DNA of 64,000 bases, taken from Solibacillus sp. FSL H8-0523 (GTDB taxonomy: Bacteria > Bacillota > Bacilli > Bacillales_A > Planococcaceae). Location of the stretch: contig NZ_CP150291.1 in the NCBI RefSeq assembly GCF_038051985.1, forward strand, positions 3,720,001-3,784,000. Direction: 5' to 3'. Under the pieces are notes generated by a model. That model saw nothing but the letters and a program-made list of their open reading frames with translations, did not search any database and was not told the origin of the DNA. The position numbers were made by a program, and so were the translations under genes. Below are positions 18,005 to 32,908 of this stretch, in pieces (the first letter of the stretch is position 1; each line of letters opens with the position of its first letter).

Positions 18005-19468
18005 TTATTTTACCTCCCATAGCGCTGGAGTTTGTGTATTGTAATCTGTTTGTTGCTCGTAAGCATATGCCACACGGTAAAGTGTTTCTTCATCGAAGTG
18101 TTTACCGATAATTTGTAAACCTAGTGGTAAGCCGTTTTCGAAACCACATGGAATCGAAATCGCTGGTACACCTGCTAAGTTAATAGGAATTGTTAAAATA
18201 TCGTTTGCGTACATTGTCATCGGATCTTCAATGTTAGCACCGATTTCGAATGCTGGTGTTGGTGCAGTTGGGCCAATGATTACGTCATAGTTTTCAAATA
18301 CTTTGTCGTAGTCTGCTTTGATTAATGTACGTGCTTGTTGTGCTTTTTTGTAGTAAGCATCATACGTACCTGCTGATAATGAGTACGTACCTAACATGAT
18401 ACGACGTTTAACTTCGTCACCGAAGCCTTCAGCACGTGTGTTTTTGTAAAGCTCTAATAAGTTTTTCGCGTTGTCTGTACGGTAACCATAACGAATACCG
18501 TCGAAACGAGAAAGGTTAGAAGAAGCTTCTGAAGATGAAAGAATGTAGTAAGCAGCTAACGCGTATTTAGAATGTGGTAATGAAACCTCTTCTACTGTCG
18601 CGCCTAAACCTTTTAATACTTCTAAAGCGTCAAGAACTGACTTCTTAGCTGCTTCGCCAACGCCTTCACCTAAAAATTCTTTCGGTACAGCAATTTTCAA
18701 GCCTTTGATGTTGCCATCAAGTGCGGCAGCATAGTTTGGAACTGCTACGTCAGCTGATGTTGAGTCCATTTCGTCTACGCCTGCGATTGCTTCTAATAAT
18801 AATGCGTTGTCTGTAACGTTGCGTGTAATTGGTCCGATTTGGTCTAAAGAAGATGCGAATGCAACTAAGCCAAAGCGAGATACACGGCCGTATGTAGGTT
18901 TCATCCCTACAACACCACAGTAAGCTGCTGGTTGACGGATTGAACCACCTGTATCAGAACCTAATGAGAATGGCACTTCGCCTGCTGCTACTGCTGCTGC
19001 AGATGCACCTGAAGAACCACCTGGTACGTTATTTAAATTCCATGGATTTTTTGTTGTTTTATACGCTGAGTTTTCATTTGAAGAACCCATTGCAAACTCG
19101 TCCATGTTTAATTTACCGATTGTTACCATACCGGCATCGCGTAATTTTTTCACGATTGTTGCATCGTAAATTGGCATGAAGCCTTCTAAAATTTTAGAAG
19201 CACATGTTGTTTCTAAACCTTCAGTTACGATGTTGTCTTTAACCCCGATCGGCATACCGAATAATGGGCCGCGCTCCTCGAAAGGAACTTTATCTAATTC
19301 TGCTGCTGTTGCAGTAGCTTGTTCTTTATTTAATGCTAAGAAAGCTTGTACATCGCCATCTAACTTTTCTACACGGTCAAAAGCTTCTGCTGTTAAGTCC
19401 GCAATTGTTAGTTCGCCTGCTTTAATAGCTTCTTGTAATTGTGCTGAAGTGCGCTCAAATACTGTCAT
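18005..19468 (-). CDS. gatA: Asp-tRNA(Asn)/Glu-tRNA(Gln) amidotransferase subunit A
   Basis: 487 aa amidase-signature glutaminase that supplies ammonia to GatB. The Ser-cis-Ser-Lys triad is readable as K77 (GVKDNI), S152 (PGGSSGAS) and S176 (TGGSIRQP), with spacing equal to that of S. aureus GatA. Sits between gatC (17-bp gap) and gatB. Confidence 0.97.
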   Translation of the reverse strand: MTVFERTSAQLQEAIKAGELTIADLTAEAFDRVEKLDGDVQAFLALNKEQATATAAELDKVPFEERGPLFGMPIGVKDNIVTEGLETTCASKILEGFMPIYDATIVKKLRDAGMVTIGKLNMDEFAMGSSNENSAYKTTKNPWNLNNVPGGSSGASAAAVAAGEVPFSLGSDTGGSIRQPAAYCGVVGMKPTYGRVSRFGLVAFASSLDQIGPITRNVTDNALLLEAIAGVDEMDSTSADVAVPNYAAALDGNIKGLKIAVPKEFLGEGVGEAAKKSVLDALEVLKGLGATVEEVSLPHSKYALAAYYILSSSEASSNLSRFDGIRYGYRTDNAKNLLELYKNTRAEGFGDEVKRRIMLGTYSLSAGTYDAYYKKAQQARTLIKADYDKVFENYDVIIGPTAPTPAFEIGANIEDPMTMYANDILTIPINLAGVPAISIPCGFENGLPLGLQIIGKHFDEETLYRVAYAYEQQTDYNTQTPALWEVK

Positions 19469-19485
19469 GCGTAAGTGTCCTCCTG

Positions 19486-19776
19486 TTAGTCCATAATTGA
19501 TGGTACTTTAATTTGACCAGCTTCTTGATCTTTTACGTTTAGCATTACTTTTTCGCGTGATAAGCCTTGTTTTGCTACGTCTTCGCGAAGTACGTTTACT
19601 AATGGTAAAACGTGAGAAGTAGGCTCTACGTTTGTTGTATCTAATTCATTTAATTGCTCTGCGAAGTCAGTGATTTTGCCTAATTGCTCTGCAAATTTTT
19701 CTGCTTCTTCTTCTGTGATGGCAAGACGAGCTAAATGTGCTACGTGTTTAACTTCTTCTTTTGATATTTTTGCCAT
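19486..19776 (-). CDS. gatC: Asp-tRNA(Asn)/Glu-tRNA(Gln) amidotransferase subunit C
   Basis: 96 aa small subunit that clamps GatA to GatB. The N-terminus ([20 protein letters not shown]) and the central [19 protein letters not shown] are diagnostic. RBS GGAGGTG precedes ATG 19776. First gene of gatCAB. Confidence 0.95.
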   Translation of the reverse strand: MAKISKEEVKHVAHLARLAITEEEAEKFAEQLGKITDFAEQLNELDTTNVEPTSHVLPLVNVLREDVAKQGLSREKVMLNVKDQEAGQIKVPSIMD

Positions 19777-19957
19777 GTATTACACCTCCAAATTCGATTA
19801 AACCATGTTGTTTATCATACCATTTTTCCCTTTAAAAATCTCCGCTTGGCTAAAAAAATAACGAAAGTTAGGCATCTCTCAGACGTTTTTTCGCCAAATT
19901 AACGCATTAACGCGGTGAAGTACTTTTAAGTTCTGTTTAAAGCCCATACATTTTAAA

Positions 19958-19997
19958 ATCCCGCAAAAGTAAACTTGCACACTTTTGCGGGATTTTT
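19958..19997. terminator. Intrinsic terminator of the amino-acid ABC operon
   Basis: 13-bp stem ATCCCGCAAAAGT / ACTTTTGCGGGAT with a 10-nt loop; T-rich on both sides, so it can act bidirectionally. On the minus strand it closes the operon ending at 20025, and on the plus strand it would shield gatC from antisense transcription. Confidence 0.85.
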
Positions 19998-20024
19998 ACT
20001 AAAATATAAACTTAACTATTAAAT

Positions 20025-20786
20025 CTAAATTCCGTCGCCATTAATATTATGCAACGTTAAATAATTTTTTAAAAATCTTTTTGTTCGTTCGTTTTGAGGA
20101 TTCCCAAAAATTTCTTGTGGCGTCCCCTCTTCAATAATATAACCATCTGCCATGAAAATAACACGATCCGCTACTTCCTTTGCAAATTCCATTTCATGTG
20201 TGACAACAATCATTGTACGACCTTGTTTAATAACAGATTTCATAACGTTTAAAACTTCTTCTACTAATTCGGGATCAAGGGAAGAAGTAGGCTCATCAAA
20301 TAAAATAACATATGGGTCTAAAGCAAGTGCACGTGCAATTCCGACACGTTGCTGCTGGCCACCTGAAAGTGCAATTGGATAATGGTGCTCTCGCTCTTCA
20401 AGACCTACTTCCTTTAACAGCTGATTTGCTGTTTTTTCTGCTTGTAGCTTTGATACTTTTTTCGTTAAACGAAGCGGTTCTGAAACATTATGCAATGCAG
20501 TTTTATTCTTAAACAAATTATAATTTTGAAATACCATTCCTGTTTTTCCGCGTAACTTTGTAACCTGTGACTTTTTATAGTTATTTAAATTTATTGTTTC
20601 ACCATCTATTTCAATAGTACCTTGTTCCGCTTTTTCTAAAAAGTTTAGGCATCTTAGTAACGTTGATTTCCCTGAGCCTGATGGACCAATAATCGCTAGG
20701 ACCTCACCATCATTAATTTCAATATCAATTCCTTTTAGAATTTTTGCTTCACCATAACTTTTATGTAGATTTTGAATTTTAATCAT
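20025..20786 (-). CDS. Polar amino-acid (probably cystine) ABC transporter ATPase
   Basis: 253 aa. Walker [10 protein letters not shown] with K40, signature LSGGQQQR and Walker [16 protein letters not shown] are complete. The sequence is of the GlnQ/TcyN class of family-3 importers. It overlaps the permease gene by 4 bp. The operon with a DsbA-like first gene makes cystine or another sulfur amino acid the best guess for the substrate, but the ATPase itself does not reveal it. Confidence 0.88.
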   Translation of the reverse strand: MIKIQNLHKSYGEAKILKGIDIEINDGEVLAIIGPSGSGKSTLLRCLNFLEKAEQGTIEIDGETINLNNYKKSQVTKLRGKTGMVFQNYNLFKNKTALHNVSEPLRLTKKVSKLQAEKTANQLLKEVGLEEREHHYPIALSGGQQQRVGIARALALDPYVILFDEPTSSLDPELVEEVLNVMKSVIKQGRTMIVVTHEMEFAKEVADRVIFMADGYIIEEGTPQEIFGNPQNERTKRFLKNYLTLHNINGDGI

Positions 20787-21466
20787 TTCGTTGCCTCCTT
20801 ACGATACGGACGCTCTACGTAGTTTTCTAACTTCGATTGTAAGTAAGATAGAATTACAGTGATTGCCCAATAAATTAAACCAACTGTTAAGTAGGCTTCT
20901 AAAAATTTATAGGTAACAGCCGATTCCAGTTTCGCGCGTGCAAGCATATCTACTACACCAATTGTGAAGGCTAGAGACGTTTCTTTAATCATCATAATGT
21001 AGTAATTTCCCGACGATGGAATGGCCACACGTAAGACTTGCGGTAAAATGACTGTACGTAAGCCTTGCCACTTTGACATATTGACCGCATCACATGCTTC
21101 AAATTGACCTTTATCGACAGCTAAAAACGCTGAACGGAACACTTCTGATAAATACGCTGCGTTTTTCATACTAAGCGCAAAAATAACAGCAGCAACTGCC
21201 TCCAACGAACTAAAACTCGGAAATAACTGTGGCAATCCAAAATAAAAAATAAATATTTGTATTAACGTTGGGACACCGCGGAAATACGAAATAATTACCA
21301 ATAAAATTGGATAGATAACAGGCACTTTAAAATTAATGATTACCGCAAAAATTAATCCAATAACAATTGCTAATAAAAATGACACCGTACCGATGTAAAG
21401 AACGATTGGCAAATACTCTATAATTTTTGGAAATATTTTAAGCATATATTGAAAATCAAAATTCAT
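20783..21466 (-). CDS. Polar amino-acid ABC transporter permease
   Basis: 227 aa with about five transmembrane segments (first around residues 15-45, [21 protein letters not shown]). The EAA-like loop is [24 protein letters not shown] near residues 130-150, typical of HisM/TcyM/TcyL permeases. It probably forms a homodimer, since only one permease gene is present. A stem-loop separates it from the binding-protein gene. Confidence 0.88.
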   Translation of the reverse strand: MNFDFQYMLKIFPKIIEYLPIVLYIGTVSFLLAIVIGLIFAVIINFKVPVIYPILLVIISYFRGVPTLIQIFIFYFGLPQLFPSFSSLEAVAAVIFALSMKNAAYLSEVFRSAFLAVDKGQFEACDAVNMSKWQGLRTVILPQVLRVAIPSSGNYYIMMIKETSLAFTIGVVDMLARAKLESAVTYKFLEAYLTVGLIYWAITVILSYLQSKLENYVERPYRKEATK

Positions 21467-21523
21467 AATATCCCTCTTTCCTCTAAGAACAATCGACTAG
21501 TAATTGTGTAATAGAACATGAAA

Positions 21524-21552
21524 GCTGTTCAAAGAATACGTCTTTGAACAGC
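21524..21552 (-). other. Stem-loop between binding-protein and permease genes
   Basis: Perfect 12-bp inverted repeat GCTGTTCAAAGA / TCTTTGAACAGC with a 5-nt loop, 9 bp after the binding-protein stop. No U-run follows, so it is probably a 3' stabiliser giving excess binding protein, as in other ABC operons. Confidence 0.55.
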
Positions 21553-21560
21553 CTTCACAA

Positions 21561-22376
21561 TTATTTATGTGGAATCGTTACGTCGATTGCGCTCCATTTA
21601 TCTGAAAGCTCTTTTAGCGTTCCGTTATCTTGTAACTTTTGAACTTCTGCACTAAATGCTTCTAAAAATTCTTTATTTTCATCTGAACGAACAAATGGGA
21701 AGCCATAATCAAAGTTTACTAAGTAATCTTCACCATAAATTTTTAATGGTAATCCTTCATCACGAATACGAGATGCTGCTGTAATTTTTACATCAATGAA
21801 TGCATCCAAACGTCCTAATGCCACTTCATTATATGTGCCACTTACATCTTGATACGGTGTAATCGTAATTTCATTTCCGTTTTCTTCATTCCACTTTTCT
21901 AAAAACTGGTGCAAGTTATTGCCCAGCAATACGCCTACTTTTTTACCTTTTAAGTCTTCAATACTATTAATTGAATTGTTATCTTCATGAACTACTAATG
22001 TTGCACCCGAATAAGCGTATGGTGTTGAAAAATCATATTTCGCACGACGTTCATCTGTCATGGCAATTAAATTGGCTACAGTATCAATTTTACCTGCATC
22101 TAACATACCGAAAATACCTGAGAACTCTGCAAATTCCCATTTAATTTCGTAACCTAATGCTTCGCCTACTTTTTCTAAAACTTCTACATCATAGCCCTGT
22201 GCATCTCCGTTTTCATCAACAGAAATAAATGGAGGGTAAATGCCTGATGAACCAACTACTAATACTTTTTTATCCTCTGCTGAAGCTTTTTCTTCCTCTT
22301 TATCAGAGCACGCTGCGAGTACTACTAACAACGCACTCAATAGCAACAAAAAGGATAACTTTTTTATTTTTTTCAT
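21561..22376 (-). CDS. Family-3 amino-acid binding lipoprotein
   Basis: 271 aa. Lipobox LVVLAAC at residues 17-23, then a SBP_bac_3 domain: VGSSGIYPPFISVDENGDAQ, GYDVEVLEKVGEALG, and later KVGVLLGNNLHQFLEKW. Pattern fits polar-amino-acid or cystine binding proteins (TcyJ/TcyK-like). Starts directly after the DsbA-like gene stop (22377), so the two are co-transcribed. Confidence 0.87.
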   Translation of the reverse strand: MKKIKKLSFLLLLSALLVVLAACSDKEEEKASAEDKKVLVVGSSGIYPPFISVDENGDAQGYDVEVLEKVGEALGYEIKWEFAEFSGIFGMLDAGKIDTVANLIAMTDERRAKYDFSTPYAYSGATLVVHEDNNSINSIEDLKGKKVGVLLGNNLHQFLEKWNEENGNEITITPYQDVSGTYNEVALGRLDAFIDVKITAASRIRDEGLPLKIYGEDYLVNFDYGFPFVRSDENKEFLEAFSAEVQKLQDNGTLKELSDKWSAIDVTIPHK

Positions 22377-22901
22377 TTATACTTCCGCCTTTTCTAATTG
22401 TTTTTCGATAACTTCTACTAATTCTTCCGCAAAAATTTCACGTGGATATTGGAATTCTAAATCATTTACAAATACGGTAGGAACCATCGTGACATTGCGT
22501 TCAATTGCTTCACCAATGATCAATAAGCTACGATCAATATTTGAAAACTCTTCTTTTAAACCATAATTTTGTTCAATATATTGTTTGATTTCGTGATTCG
22601 AATATTTATCCCAAGTAGCTTGGTTTTTAAAGAGCTCGCTAATAATTTCAAGCGTGCGTTGTGGATTGCTGTAATCTAAATTTGCATTGATTAATGTGCC
22701 AGGTAATAACATTTCACGTGGTTTATCATAATGCTTTACAATTACCGCTACCTGATTTGATTCGATATATTTTGGTAAGACTGTATCAACTAATTCATAA
22801 AACGTTGCACAGTAAGGACAAGCATAATTTAAAAATACTTCTACTTGAACTGGTGCGTTGGCAGCACCAAGTACTAAATAATCATTTTTAACTTCTGACA
22901 T
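22377..22901 (-). CDS. Cytoplasmic DsbA-like thioredoxin-fold protein
   Basis: 174 aa. Thioredoxin-fold oxidoreductase with a CPYC redox motif (Cys28, Cys31) and the cis-proline loop TMVPTVFVND near residue 148. There is no signal peptide, so it acts in the cytoplasm, unlike BdbD or DsbA. First gene of an ABC operon for a polar amino acid; a role in reducing imported cystine or thiols is plausible but inferred. Family usual length 170-220 aa. Confidence 0.8.
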   Translation of the reverse strand: MSEVKNDYLVLGAANAPVQVEVFLNYACPYCATFYELVDTVLPKYIESNQVAVIVKHYDKPREMLLPGTLINANLDYSNPQRTLEIISELFKNQATWDKYSNHEIKQYIEQNYGLKEEFSNIDRSLLIIGEAIERNVTMVPTVFVNDLEFQYPREIFAEELVEVIEKQLEKAEV

Positions 22902-22937
22902 TCATAAAACCTCCAAATAAAATAATAGAAATCGAAA

Positions 22938-22980
22938 CTAACCATATAATATACTATTCTTATAGGTATTGTAAATATAA
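22938..22980 (-). promoter_or_regulatory. Promoter of the DsbA-like/ABC operon with possible CymR-like site
   Basis: On the minus strand, TTTACA is followed 16-18 bp later by TATATT/TATTAT, a plausible sigma-A promoter. Between them lies ATACC-N4-AGAAT, loosely reminiscent of the CymR cysteine-repressor site of Bacilli. The match is imperfect and offered as a lead only. Confidence 0.3.
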
Positions 22981-23073
22981 TTATTTTATTTTTTCTGATA
23001 ATTTGTGATGTATTTTGAAATACGTACAAATTCTAGCTTATTCCAGTATTATTACACCTAATTTTTCAAAACA

Positions 23074-23111
23074 AAAAAAACGAACTAAGAAGGATTAATC
23101 CCTAGTTCGTT
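23074..23111 (-). terminator. Intrinsic terminator of camS
   Basis: Outer stem AACGAACTA / TAGTTCGTT with an inner GGATTAATCC palindrome, and an 8-nt U-run on the minus strand; 59 bp after the camS stop. Confidence 0.85.
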
Positions 23112-23169
23112 TATAGACTATGTGTTTATTTTGTTTTTAATTACATTTACAAGGAAAAATCATTTCCAG

Positions 23170-24342
23170 TTACTCATAAATATGCACAAACGGCTCGTCG
23201 CTATTCGGCTCTTTGACGATTAATACTTCTGGTCCATTTACGGACGTGATGCTGACTGTAACATTTAAATCAAGCGGTAAATGATTCAACATTAAACCGG
23301 TAATATATTGCGTGAAGCCGGTAATTTCGGCAGTGCCGTAAAACTGAATCGGAATTTCTATATCTAGCTTTTGGATATGCTTATTTTGATAGAAGCCTGT
23401 CGCAAATACACTCGTAAAGTTCGAGAAGTATTTATCAACATCTTGCTTAAAGTTTAAGAAACTTTTATTCATCTCACGGTATACATCTTCAGGCGAGTTC
23501 ATTGGGAACGTCACGTATTTTTCATTAACGTCCTGCCAATCGCCTAAAGCCGTTTTCCCTTCATCCGCAAAGTTAAAGGCTACATACGAACCTGGCACTA
23601 TCGAGTTACGCTCTTCTTGTTTAAATAGAGCCACCGCGATTGGAATATCCGCTAGTTCTGTGCGTGCGCGTAGGCGATTCACCACTTCTTGTGCAATCTT
23701 TTTCCCCTCTGCAACAAGCTCGTCTTCAGAAAGTTTTTGTTCGTAAAACTCCCCATATTGCTCTTTTTGATAATAATAAACTGAGTTTAATGCAAGCCCA
23801 ATCGACATCCCGGCAAGCTTCACTTTATTATCATCCGTTTTTGTTAAATAATTTTGTTCCACAATATGTGATACATAAATCGGTGCTTCTGTCGCTTTCA
23901 CCGTAGAGTCCATTTCCTGACCTGTTTTTTCATCGATACTCGATGGATTTAACCCTTGGTATTCCGGGCCTTTATCGGTCGTTTGGTTTGGTCGCGCCAG
24001 CCAATATTTCAACATCGTTTCATCTAAATATTGGCCCTCTTGGAAATAATATTTTTCCGTATCGTAAAAATTTTGTGAAATACGCATTAAGCCGGTTTCG
24101 ACTTCTTTCATATCATATTTCGTAAAAATATTCGAAACGACTAATCCGCGACTTGCACTTTCCTTATACGGAATCAGCGTACGATAAAAATTATCGCTTA
24201 ATTTCATATTTGGGATAATCGTAGTTTCCACTTCTTCTGTGTCTGATTGTTGTGTGAGCTCGGTATCAGGTGTGATGCTTGGTGTACACGCTGATAGCAT
24301 TGCTGCTGCAATCATCGCCGGTATCCAGCGGTAACGTTTCAT
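23170..24342 (-). CDS. camS: CamS family sex-pheromone lipoprotein
   Basis: 390 aa. Signal peptide with lipobox AMLSAC (Cys about residue 19). CamS/YerH family; in enterococci and staphylococci the lipoprotein signal peptide is processed to a pheromone heptapeptide, while the mature function is unknown. Located directly after ligA with an 18-bp gap, as in B. subtilis (pcrB-pcrA-ligA-yerH). Confidence 0.9.
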   Translation of the reverse strand: MKRYRWIPAMIAAAMLSACTPSITPDTELTQQSDTEEVETTIIPNMKLSDNFYRTLIPYKESASRGLVVSNIFTKYDMKEVETGLMRISQNFYDTEKYYFQEGQYLDETMLKYWLARPNQTTDKGPEYQGLNPSSIDEKTGQEMDSTVKATEAPIYVSHIVEQNYLTKTDDNKVKLAGMSIGLALNSVYYYQKEQYGEFYEQKLSEDELVAEGKKIAQEVVNRLRARTELADIPIAVALFKQEERNSIVPGSYVAFNFADEGKTALGDWQDVNEKYVTFPMNSPEDVYREMNKSFLNFKQDVDKYFSNFTSVFATGFYQNKHIQKLDIEIPIQFYGTAEITGFTQYITGLMLNHLPLDLNVTVSITSVNGPEVLIVKEPNSDEPFVHIYE

Positions 24343-24360
24343 GAGAACAAGTCCCCTTTA

Positions 24361-28622
<4,262 letters not shown>

Positions 28623-28712
28623 GCTGCACCTTCCTTTAAAAGAACATTTGTTCCTATTTTATCATAATCACCCGATTCAAGCGGGATACTACAAGATTTT
28701 TTCAAAAATCTT

Positions 28713-29405
28713 TTACTTCACTGTATTTTTAACGGCTTGTACCGTTTTTAACGCTGCCTTTAAGTCATCATAAATAATATTGCCAACAACGACTGTATCT
28801 GCGTATGCGGCCATTTCCGTTGCTTGTGCTACTGACGTAATACCGCCACCGTAAAACAGCTTTGTCGTTTCTAACACTTCAGCTGTTGCTTTGACCATGT
28901 CAACATCGCCATAAGCGCCACTATATTCTAAATAGAAGATTGGCATTTTGAAGTAATTTTCTGCCATACGTGCATAAGCAATCACATCATCTTCTGTTAA
29001 ATCTGTTTTTGCATTCGTTACTTGTGCCACTTTGCAATCTGGGTTTAATACACAGTATCCTTCTGCCACAAGCTCTTCCCAAATTAACACATCACCGTAT
29101 TCCTTAATTGCCTCGTGATGCAAATCCTTCACCCAGGTTGTTTCCATACTATTTAATACAGACGGAATGAAATAGTAATCGTAGCCTGGTGAAATGCTAT
29201 CAACATTTGAAATTTCAAGCGCGATCGGCACAGAATAACGACGAACGCGTACTAATAAATCTAACACACCATCCAGTGTCACATCATCGGTACCGCCAAC
29301 TAAAATCACGTCTGTCCCTGATTCACAAATTTGTTCTAACGCCTCATTCGAGATTTCCTTCGCTGGGTCTAATTTAAACACGTGACGCCAATTTAAATAA
29401 TCCAT
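28713..29405 (-). CDS. pcrB: Heptaprenylglyceryl phosphate synthase
   Basis: 230 aa from ATG 29405 (AGGTGG 8 bp upstream; GTG 29417 and ATG 29411 are alternatives). TIM-barrel prenyltransferase: KHVFKLDP-like start ([12 protein letters not shown]), [33 protein letters not shown] and a C-terminal FYGGGI phosphate-binding motif. Transfers heptaprenyl to glycerol-1-phosphate in Bacillales. Precedes pcrA, as in B. subtilis. Confidence 0.93.
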   Translation of the reverse strand: MDYLNWRHVFKLDPAKEISNEALEQICESGTDVILVGGTDDVTLDGVLDLLVRVRRYSVPIALEISNVDSISPGYDYYFIPSVLNSMETTWVKDLHHEAIKEYGDVLIWEELVAEGYCVLNPDCKVAQVTNAKTDLTEDDVIAYARMAENYFKMPIFYLEYSGAYGDVDMVKATAEVLETTKLFYGGGITSVAQATEMAAYADTVVVGNIIYDDLKAALKTVQAVKNTVK

Positions 29406-29503
29406 TGTCATTTCCACCTATTCCTCTAATTTATCTATAACGTTTGAAGTCATTTCACTTATTTTCGACTACCTCTTAGTATAACGAATCTATGAAAAAT
29501 ATT

Positions 29504-29536
29504 AAAAGACTGAGCGATGAATTTGCTCAGTCTTTT
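29504..29536. terminator. Intrinsic terminator after yerC
   Basis: Perfect 12-bp stem AAAAGACTGAGC / GCTCAGTCTTTT with a 9-nt loop, T-rich on both strands, 37 bp after the yerC stop. It separates yerC from pcrB. Confidence 0.85.
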
Positions 29537-29573
29537 ACGCTGTATCCGTTTATTTAACTGGATGAGCTGCTTG

Positions 29574-29888
29574 TTACTTTGATGTAAACGGCTTTTCTTC
29601 TGGATAAAGACGACCAAGCATCTCATCATACGTGTCATTGCCATAATCGAAGCAACGGCGTACGCGCGAAATTGTTGCTGTTGACGCACCTGTTTCTTTC
29701 TTAATTGTTTCATACGTTTTCTTTAAACGTAGTAAATGCGCCACTTCAAAACGCTGTGCTAATGATTGGATTTCACTAATCGTGCACAGATCATCAAAAA
29801 ACTTGTAGCATTCCTCAATATCTTTTAACTCTAGGACCGCTTTAAATAGCTGTTCTGTTTGATGACCACGAATCTTTTCAATTTGCAT
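29574..29888 (-). CDS. yerC: YerC/TrpR-like DNA-binding protein
   Basis: 104 aa from ATG 29888, with GGTGG upstream. TrpR-superfamily helix-turn-helix: ECYKFFDDLCTISEIQSLAQRF, then a recognition helix ETGASTATISRVRR. The family has no well-defined target. It sits between the YerB lipoprotein gene and pcrB, the conserved Bacillus order. Confidence 0.88.
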   Translation of the reverse strand: MQIEKIRGHQTEQLFKAVLELKDIEECYKFFDDLCTISEIQSLAQRFEVAHLLRLKKTYETIKKETGASTATISRVRRCFDYGNDTYDEMLGRLYPEEKPFTSK

Positions 29889-29907
29889 GTAGCCCACCAT
29901 TCCCTCT

Positions 29908-30963
29908 CTACTCTGAATATGTAACAGCTGTCGTTAGGCCTGGCGATGTTGGTACAAAATGAACCCATGTTTTCCCTGGTACGAGCTTCACTTCTGTGCC
30001 ATCTTCCTCCACGGCAGTTAACAGGCCGTCTATATTTTCCCATTTCACTTCACGTATCGTACCAGCTTGTGCCACGTACGCATTGCCTCCGTCTGTAATC
30101 GTAATGTCACGTCGACCTTCATTATCAATCACACGGTGTGGCATTTCAAAAAATAAAACATTGGCTAATTCGACTGACGCATTTGTTGCGTAATCAATCG
30201 TTTCGATAGTTGCCGAATAACGCGTATAGTGATTTTCTTCACTATTATAAACATAATGGCTGTTAAATGAACCACCATTATTATACTTCATCGTCACTTC
30301 GTTAGCCGGTACTCCTATTTTAACATTATCTTCGGCTTCGTAAAATGGATATGATACTTTTTTCTGATAAAGTAGTGAAGCGCCGATTTTTTCTGCACCT
30401 GCTACGACATTTTCACCTGAAATATAGGAGTTATGAGGCGCTTTTCTTGCTGAAGAACGCTTGAAAAAAGTCCCATCATAATTCATGCCATTAATATGAT
30501 CGACTACTTTACGGTCAAGCATTGACTTTGCTTCTGGGCTATAGCCGTGCGCAATATAAAACGCATCTAACCCGCCTGCCATATCAATAAAATACGAACG
30601 TGCACTACGGATTGGTCCAATCGATTCCGGAATTTCTGATTGGAATAATGCTAAGAAGCGCGTTACATCACCCTCTGCTAGCATTTCATACACCACATCC
30701 GCTGAAGCAAGCCCTGATTGTGGGCGTGCTTGTGGATGATTGTTAATTGTTGCTAGGATCGGGCGCGTTGTCACTTCTTCTGCCACACGCTCCCCTGTGA
30801 ACGGCATCACATACGGTAGCATTTCCGCTGCTTCTGCTAGGATTTCATCTTCTTTAACATCTTCTAGTTCTTCGATTGGTTCCTGTGTTTCTTCTTTAGT
30901 TGAGCAACCCGAAATAATGGCTGCACACAACATTGTAGCTGCGAATAAATGGAGCTTTTTCAC
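29908..30963 (-). CDS. yerB: DUF3048 lipoprotein YerB
   Basis: 351 aa. Lipobox AIISGC (Cys about residue 20), then an acidic linker and two DUF3048 domains. Diagnostic segments: ATINNHPQARPQSGLASADVV and ESIGPIRSARSYFIDMA. Exported lipoprotein of unknown function, conserved beside adenine deaminase YerA in Bacilli. Separated by 25 bp from the adenine deaminase gene. Confidence 0.88.
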   Translation of the reverse strand: MKKLHLFAATMLCAAIISGCSTKEETQEPIEELEDVKEDEILAEAAEMLPYVMPFTGERVAEEVTTRPILATINNHPQARPQSGLASADVVYEMLAEGDVTRFLALFQSEIPESIGPIRSARSYFIDMAGGLDAFYIAHGYSPEAKSMLDRKVVDHINGMNYDGTFFKRSSARKAPHNSYISGENVVAGAEKIGASLLYQKKVSYPFYEAEDNVKIGVPANEVTMKYNNGGSFNSHYVYNSEENHYTRYSATIETIDYATNASVELANVLFFEMPHRVIDNEGRRDITITDGGNAYVAQAGTIREVKWENIDGLLTAVEEDGTEVKLVPGKTWVHFVPTSPGLTTAVTYSE

Positions 30964-30988
30964 GTTGGTGACCCCCTAGAATATTTTT

Positions 30989-32716
30989 TTAACGCATGAC
31001 AGCTGGTAACATCACTGTATTTTTCATGACATCAAAAATACCGCGCGTCGTAATTCGAACATATGGTAAATGCGTCGATTGTAAAAATAATAATGTATAA
31101 ATCGCATCAGAATGATTATAGCCGCGCGTCTTTAACGCTTTTTTCAGCTCTACTTCAAGTGGAATTAAATCATTCACATCGCCATCATAAATACTTCCAG
31201 CAAGAGTTAATGGCACTTTCACAACTACTTGTCCATCTTCTACAAGTACAATGCCACCACTCATTTGTTTTAATTCATTAAAAGCATGCATCATTTCTTT
31301 CATGCTTTTTCCGATTAAAATAATATCGCCTGTATTTGAGTACGAAGAGGCAAAACCTTTTACATGCGTCGCAAAGCCTTTAATCATCGTGTTCACACGC
31401 CATTTTCCGTCACGGTCAACTAACATTAAATAGCTTTCGTCATGATCTGATGGTAAATCGTGCTGACCTTGACTTTTCACGCTATAGGGCTTTGTAATGA
31501 CATCATTGACCATTTCAATTCCGATGGGCATCGAAAATTGAAAATCAGCCTCATGTAAATCAAAATCCATCGCTAATTCACCAAATACCGATAAATCCGT
31601 TTTTGGGAACGCCTTTGTATCAAGGCCGTCCTTTTTTAGCCAAACCCCTTTTGCTAGCACCGCTTCAGGCGTTGGTGAAAATTCGTCTTCTAAAATATTA
31701 ATATTGGCATAGCGACCCGTTGCGATTAAGCCGTGTAAATTCGTCATATTGTAATAGCGTGCAACGTTATATGTAGCCATATTATACGCATCTACCGGGC
31801 GAACACCTGCTTCAAGTGCAGCCTTAATACATTTATCAATAACCCCGTCTTGGTGGAAACCTGGTGTCGAGCCATCTGTCGTCATCATTAAATGATCGAA
31901 TACATCATAGCCCTTCTCAACAACTGCCTTTAAAAGCACGGGTAAATCTGGGCGAATCGAAGAGTAACGTAACGTCACGGCATAGCCATGCTGCAGACGC
32001 ATTTCAACATCTTCGATTGTCATCGATTCATGATCGCCATCCACACCGAATAAACGCATTTTCGTTAATGTTTTTTCCGATGCTCCTGGTAAATGCCCTT
32101 CAATTTTCTTACCTTTATGTTTTGCTGCTTGAATCCAGTACAGCATTTGATCATCACCGCGCATAAGTCTCGGCCAGCCTGTTAGCTCACCACCCATGAT
32201 TACATCATGACGATCCAACCATTCCATGACTGATGCATTTGAATACAGCTCGCCTTCATTTTCCAGTTCGGTTTGCGAATCAAAACGACTCCACCAGTAA
32301 AACGAAAACGGGAGCTTACTTAGCTCGTCCATAAAAGAAAACGCTTTCTTATTCCCTAATAACGAAACAAACGACATATTATCAGAAATGAACGTCGTCG
32401 TTCCACTTTGCGCACAAAATTCCGCAAAGCTATGTGGGTTATAGAGCTGGAATGGATGAACATGTGGCTCGATATAACCGGGAACTACCTTTTTCCCCGC
32501 GATATCAATTATTTCTGTTCCTTCAATATTAGAAGGCATTTCTTTACCAACATAGACGATGCGGTCATCTGCGATCCAAATATTTCCTGTCATCCATGTT
32601 TTCATCATGCTATGTAAATAAGTTGCATTTTGTAGTACTAAATTCGGAGCAGCATGCCCATCAATAATACTCACTTGTTTTCGTATATTATTTATTTTCC
32701 ATTTAATTTCCGGCAT
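30989..32716 (-). CDS. Adenine deaminase / YerA-type amidohydrolase
   Basis: 575 aa from ATG 32716, with AGAGGAG upstream; the in-frame ATG 32764 has no good RBS. AdeC-family amidohydrolase: metal-binding HVHPF (EPHVHPFQLYNPHSFAEF), EGHLPG, then GVRPVDAYNMAT near residue 300 and the C-terminal adenine deaminase domain. Predicted to convert adenine to hypoxanthine; YerA-branch members are less well characterised than AdeC. Next to the purine operon, as in B. subtilis. Confidence 0.85.
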   Translation of the reverse strand: MPEIKWKINNIRKQVSIIDGHAAPNLVLQNATYLHSMMKTWMTGNIWIADDRIVYVGKEMPSNIEGTEIIDIAGKKVVPGYIEPHVHPFQLYNPHSFAEFCAQSGTTTFISDNMSFVSLLGNKKAFSFMDELSKLPFSFYWWSRFDSQTELENEGELYSNASVMEWLDRHDVIMGGELTGWPRLMRGDDQMLYWIQAAKHKGKKIEGHLPGASEKTLTKMRLFGVDGDHESMTIEDVEMRLQHGYAVTLRYSSIRPDLPVLLKAVVEKGYDVFDHLMMTTDGSTPGFHQDGVIDKCIKAALEAGVRPVDAYNMATYNVARYYNMTNLHGLIATGRYANINILEDEFSPTPEAVLAKGVWLKKDGLDTKAFPKTDLSVFGELAMDFDLHEADFQFSMPIGIEMVNDVITKPYSVKSQGQHDLPSDHDESYLMLVDRDGKWRVNTMIKGFATHVKGFASSYSNTGDIILIGKSMKEMMHAFNELKQMSGGIVLVEDGQVVVKVPLTLAGSIYDGDVNDLIPLEVELKKALKTRGYNHSDAIYTLLFLQSTHLPYVRITTRGIFDVMKNTVMLPAVMR

Positions 32717-32908
32717 TTTAAACACTCCTCTCAAATCATCCGTATCTTTCGGGTAAAAATCCACATACTTAAATCATTATATTTTGCTTTATGTTAGCTT
32801 TCCCTACATTATTCCCTATTTAAGAATAATCGTATCATAGCACTTTCATAAAGCAAAGTGTTTCAAGTTTTATTTTAAAAAATAGCTAAAAAAGGAGGAT
32901 ATTACCAT

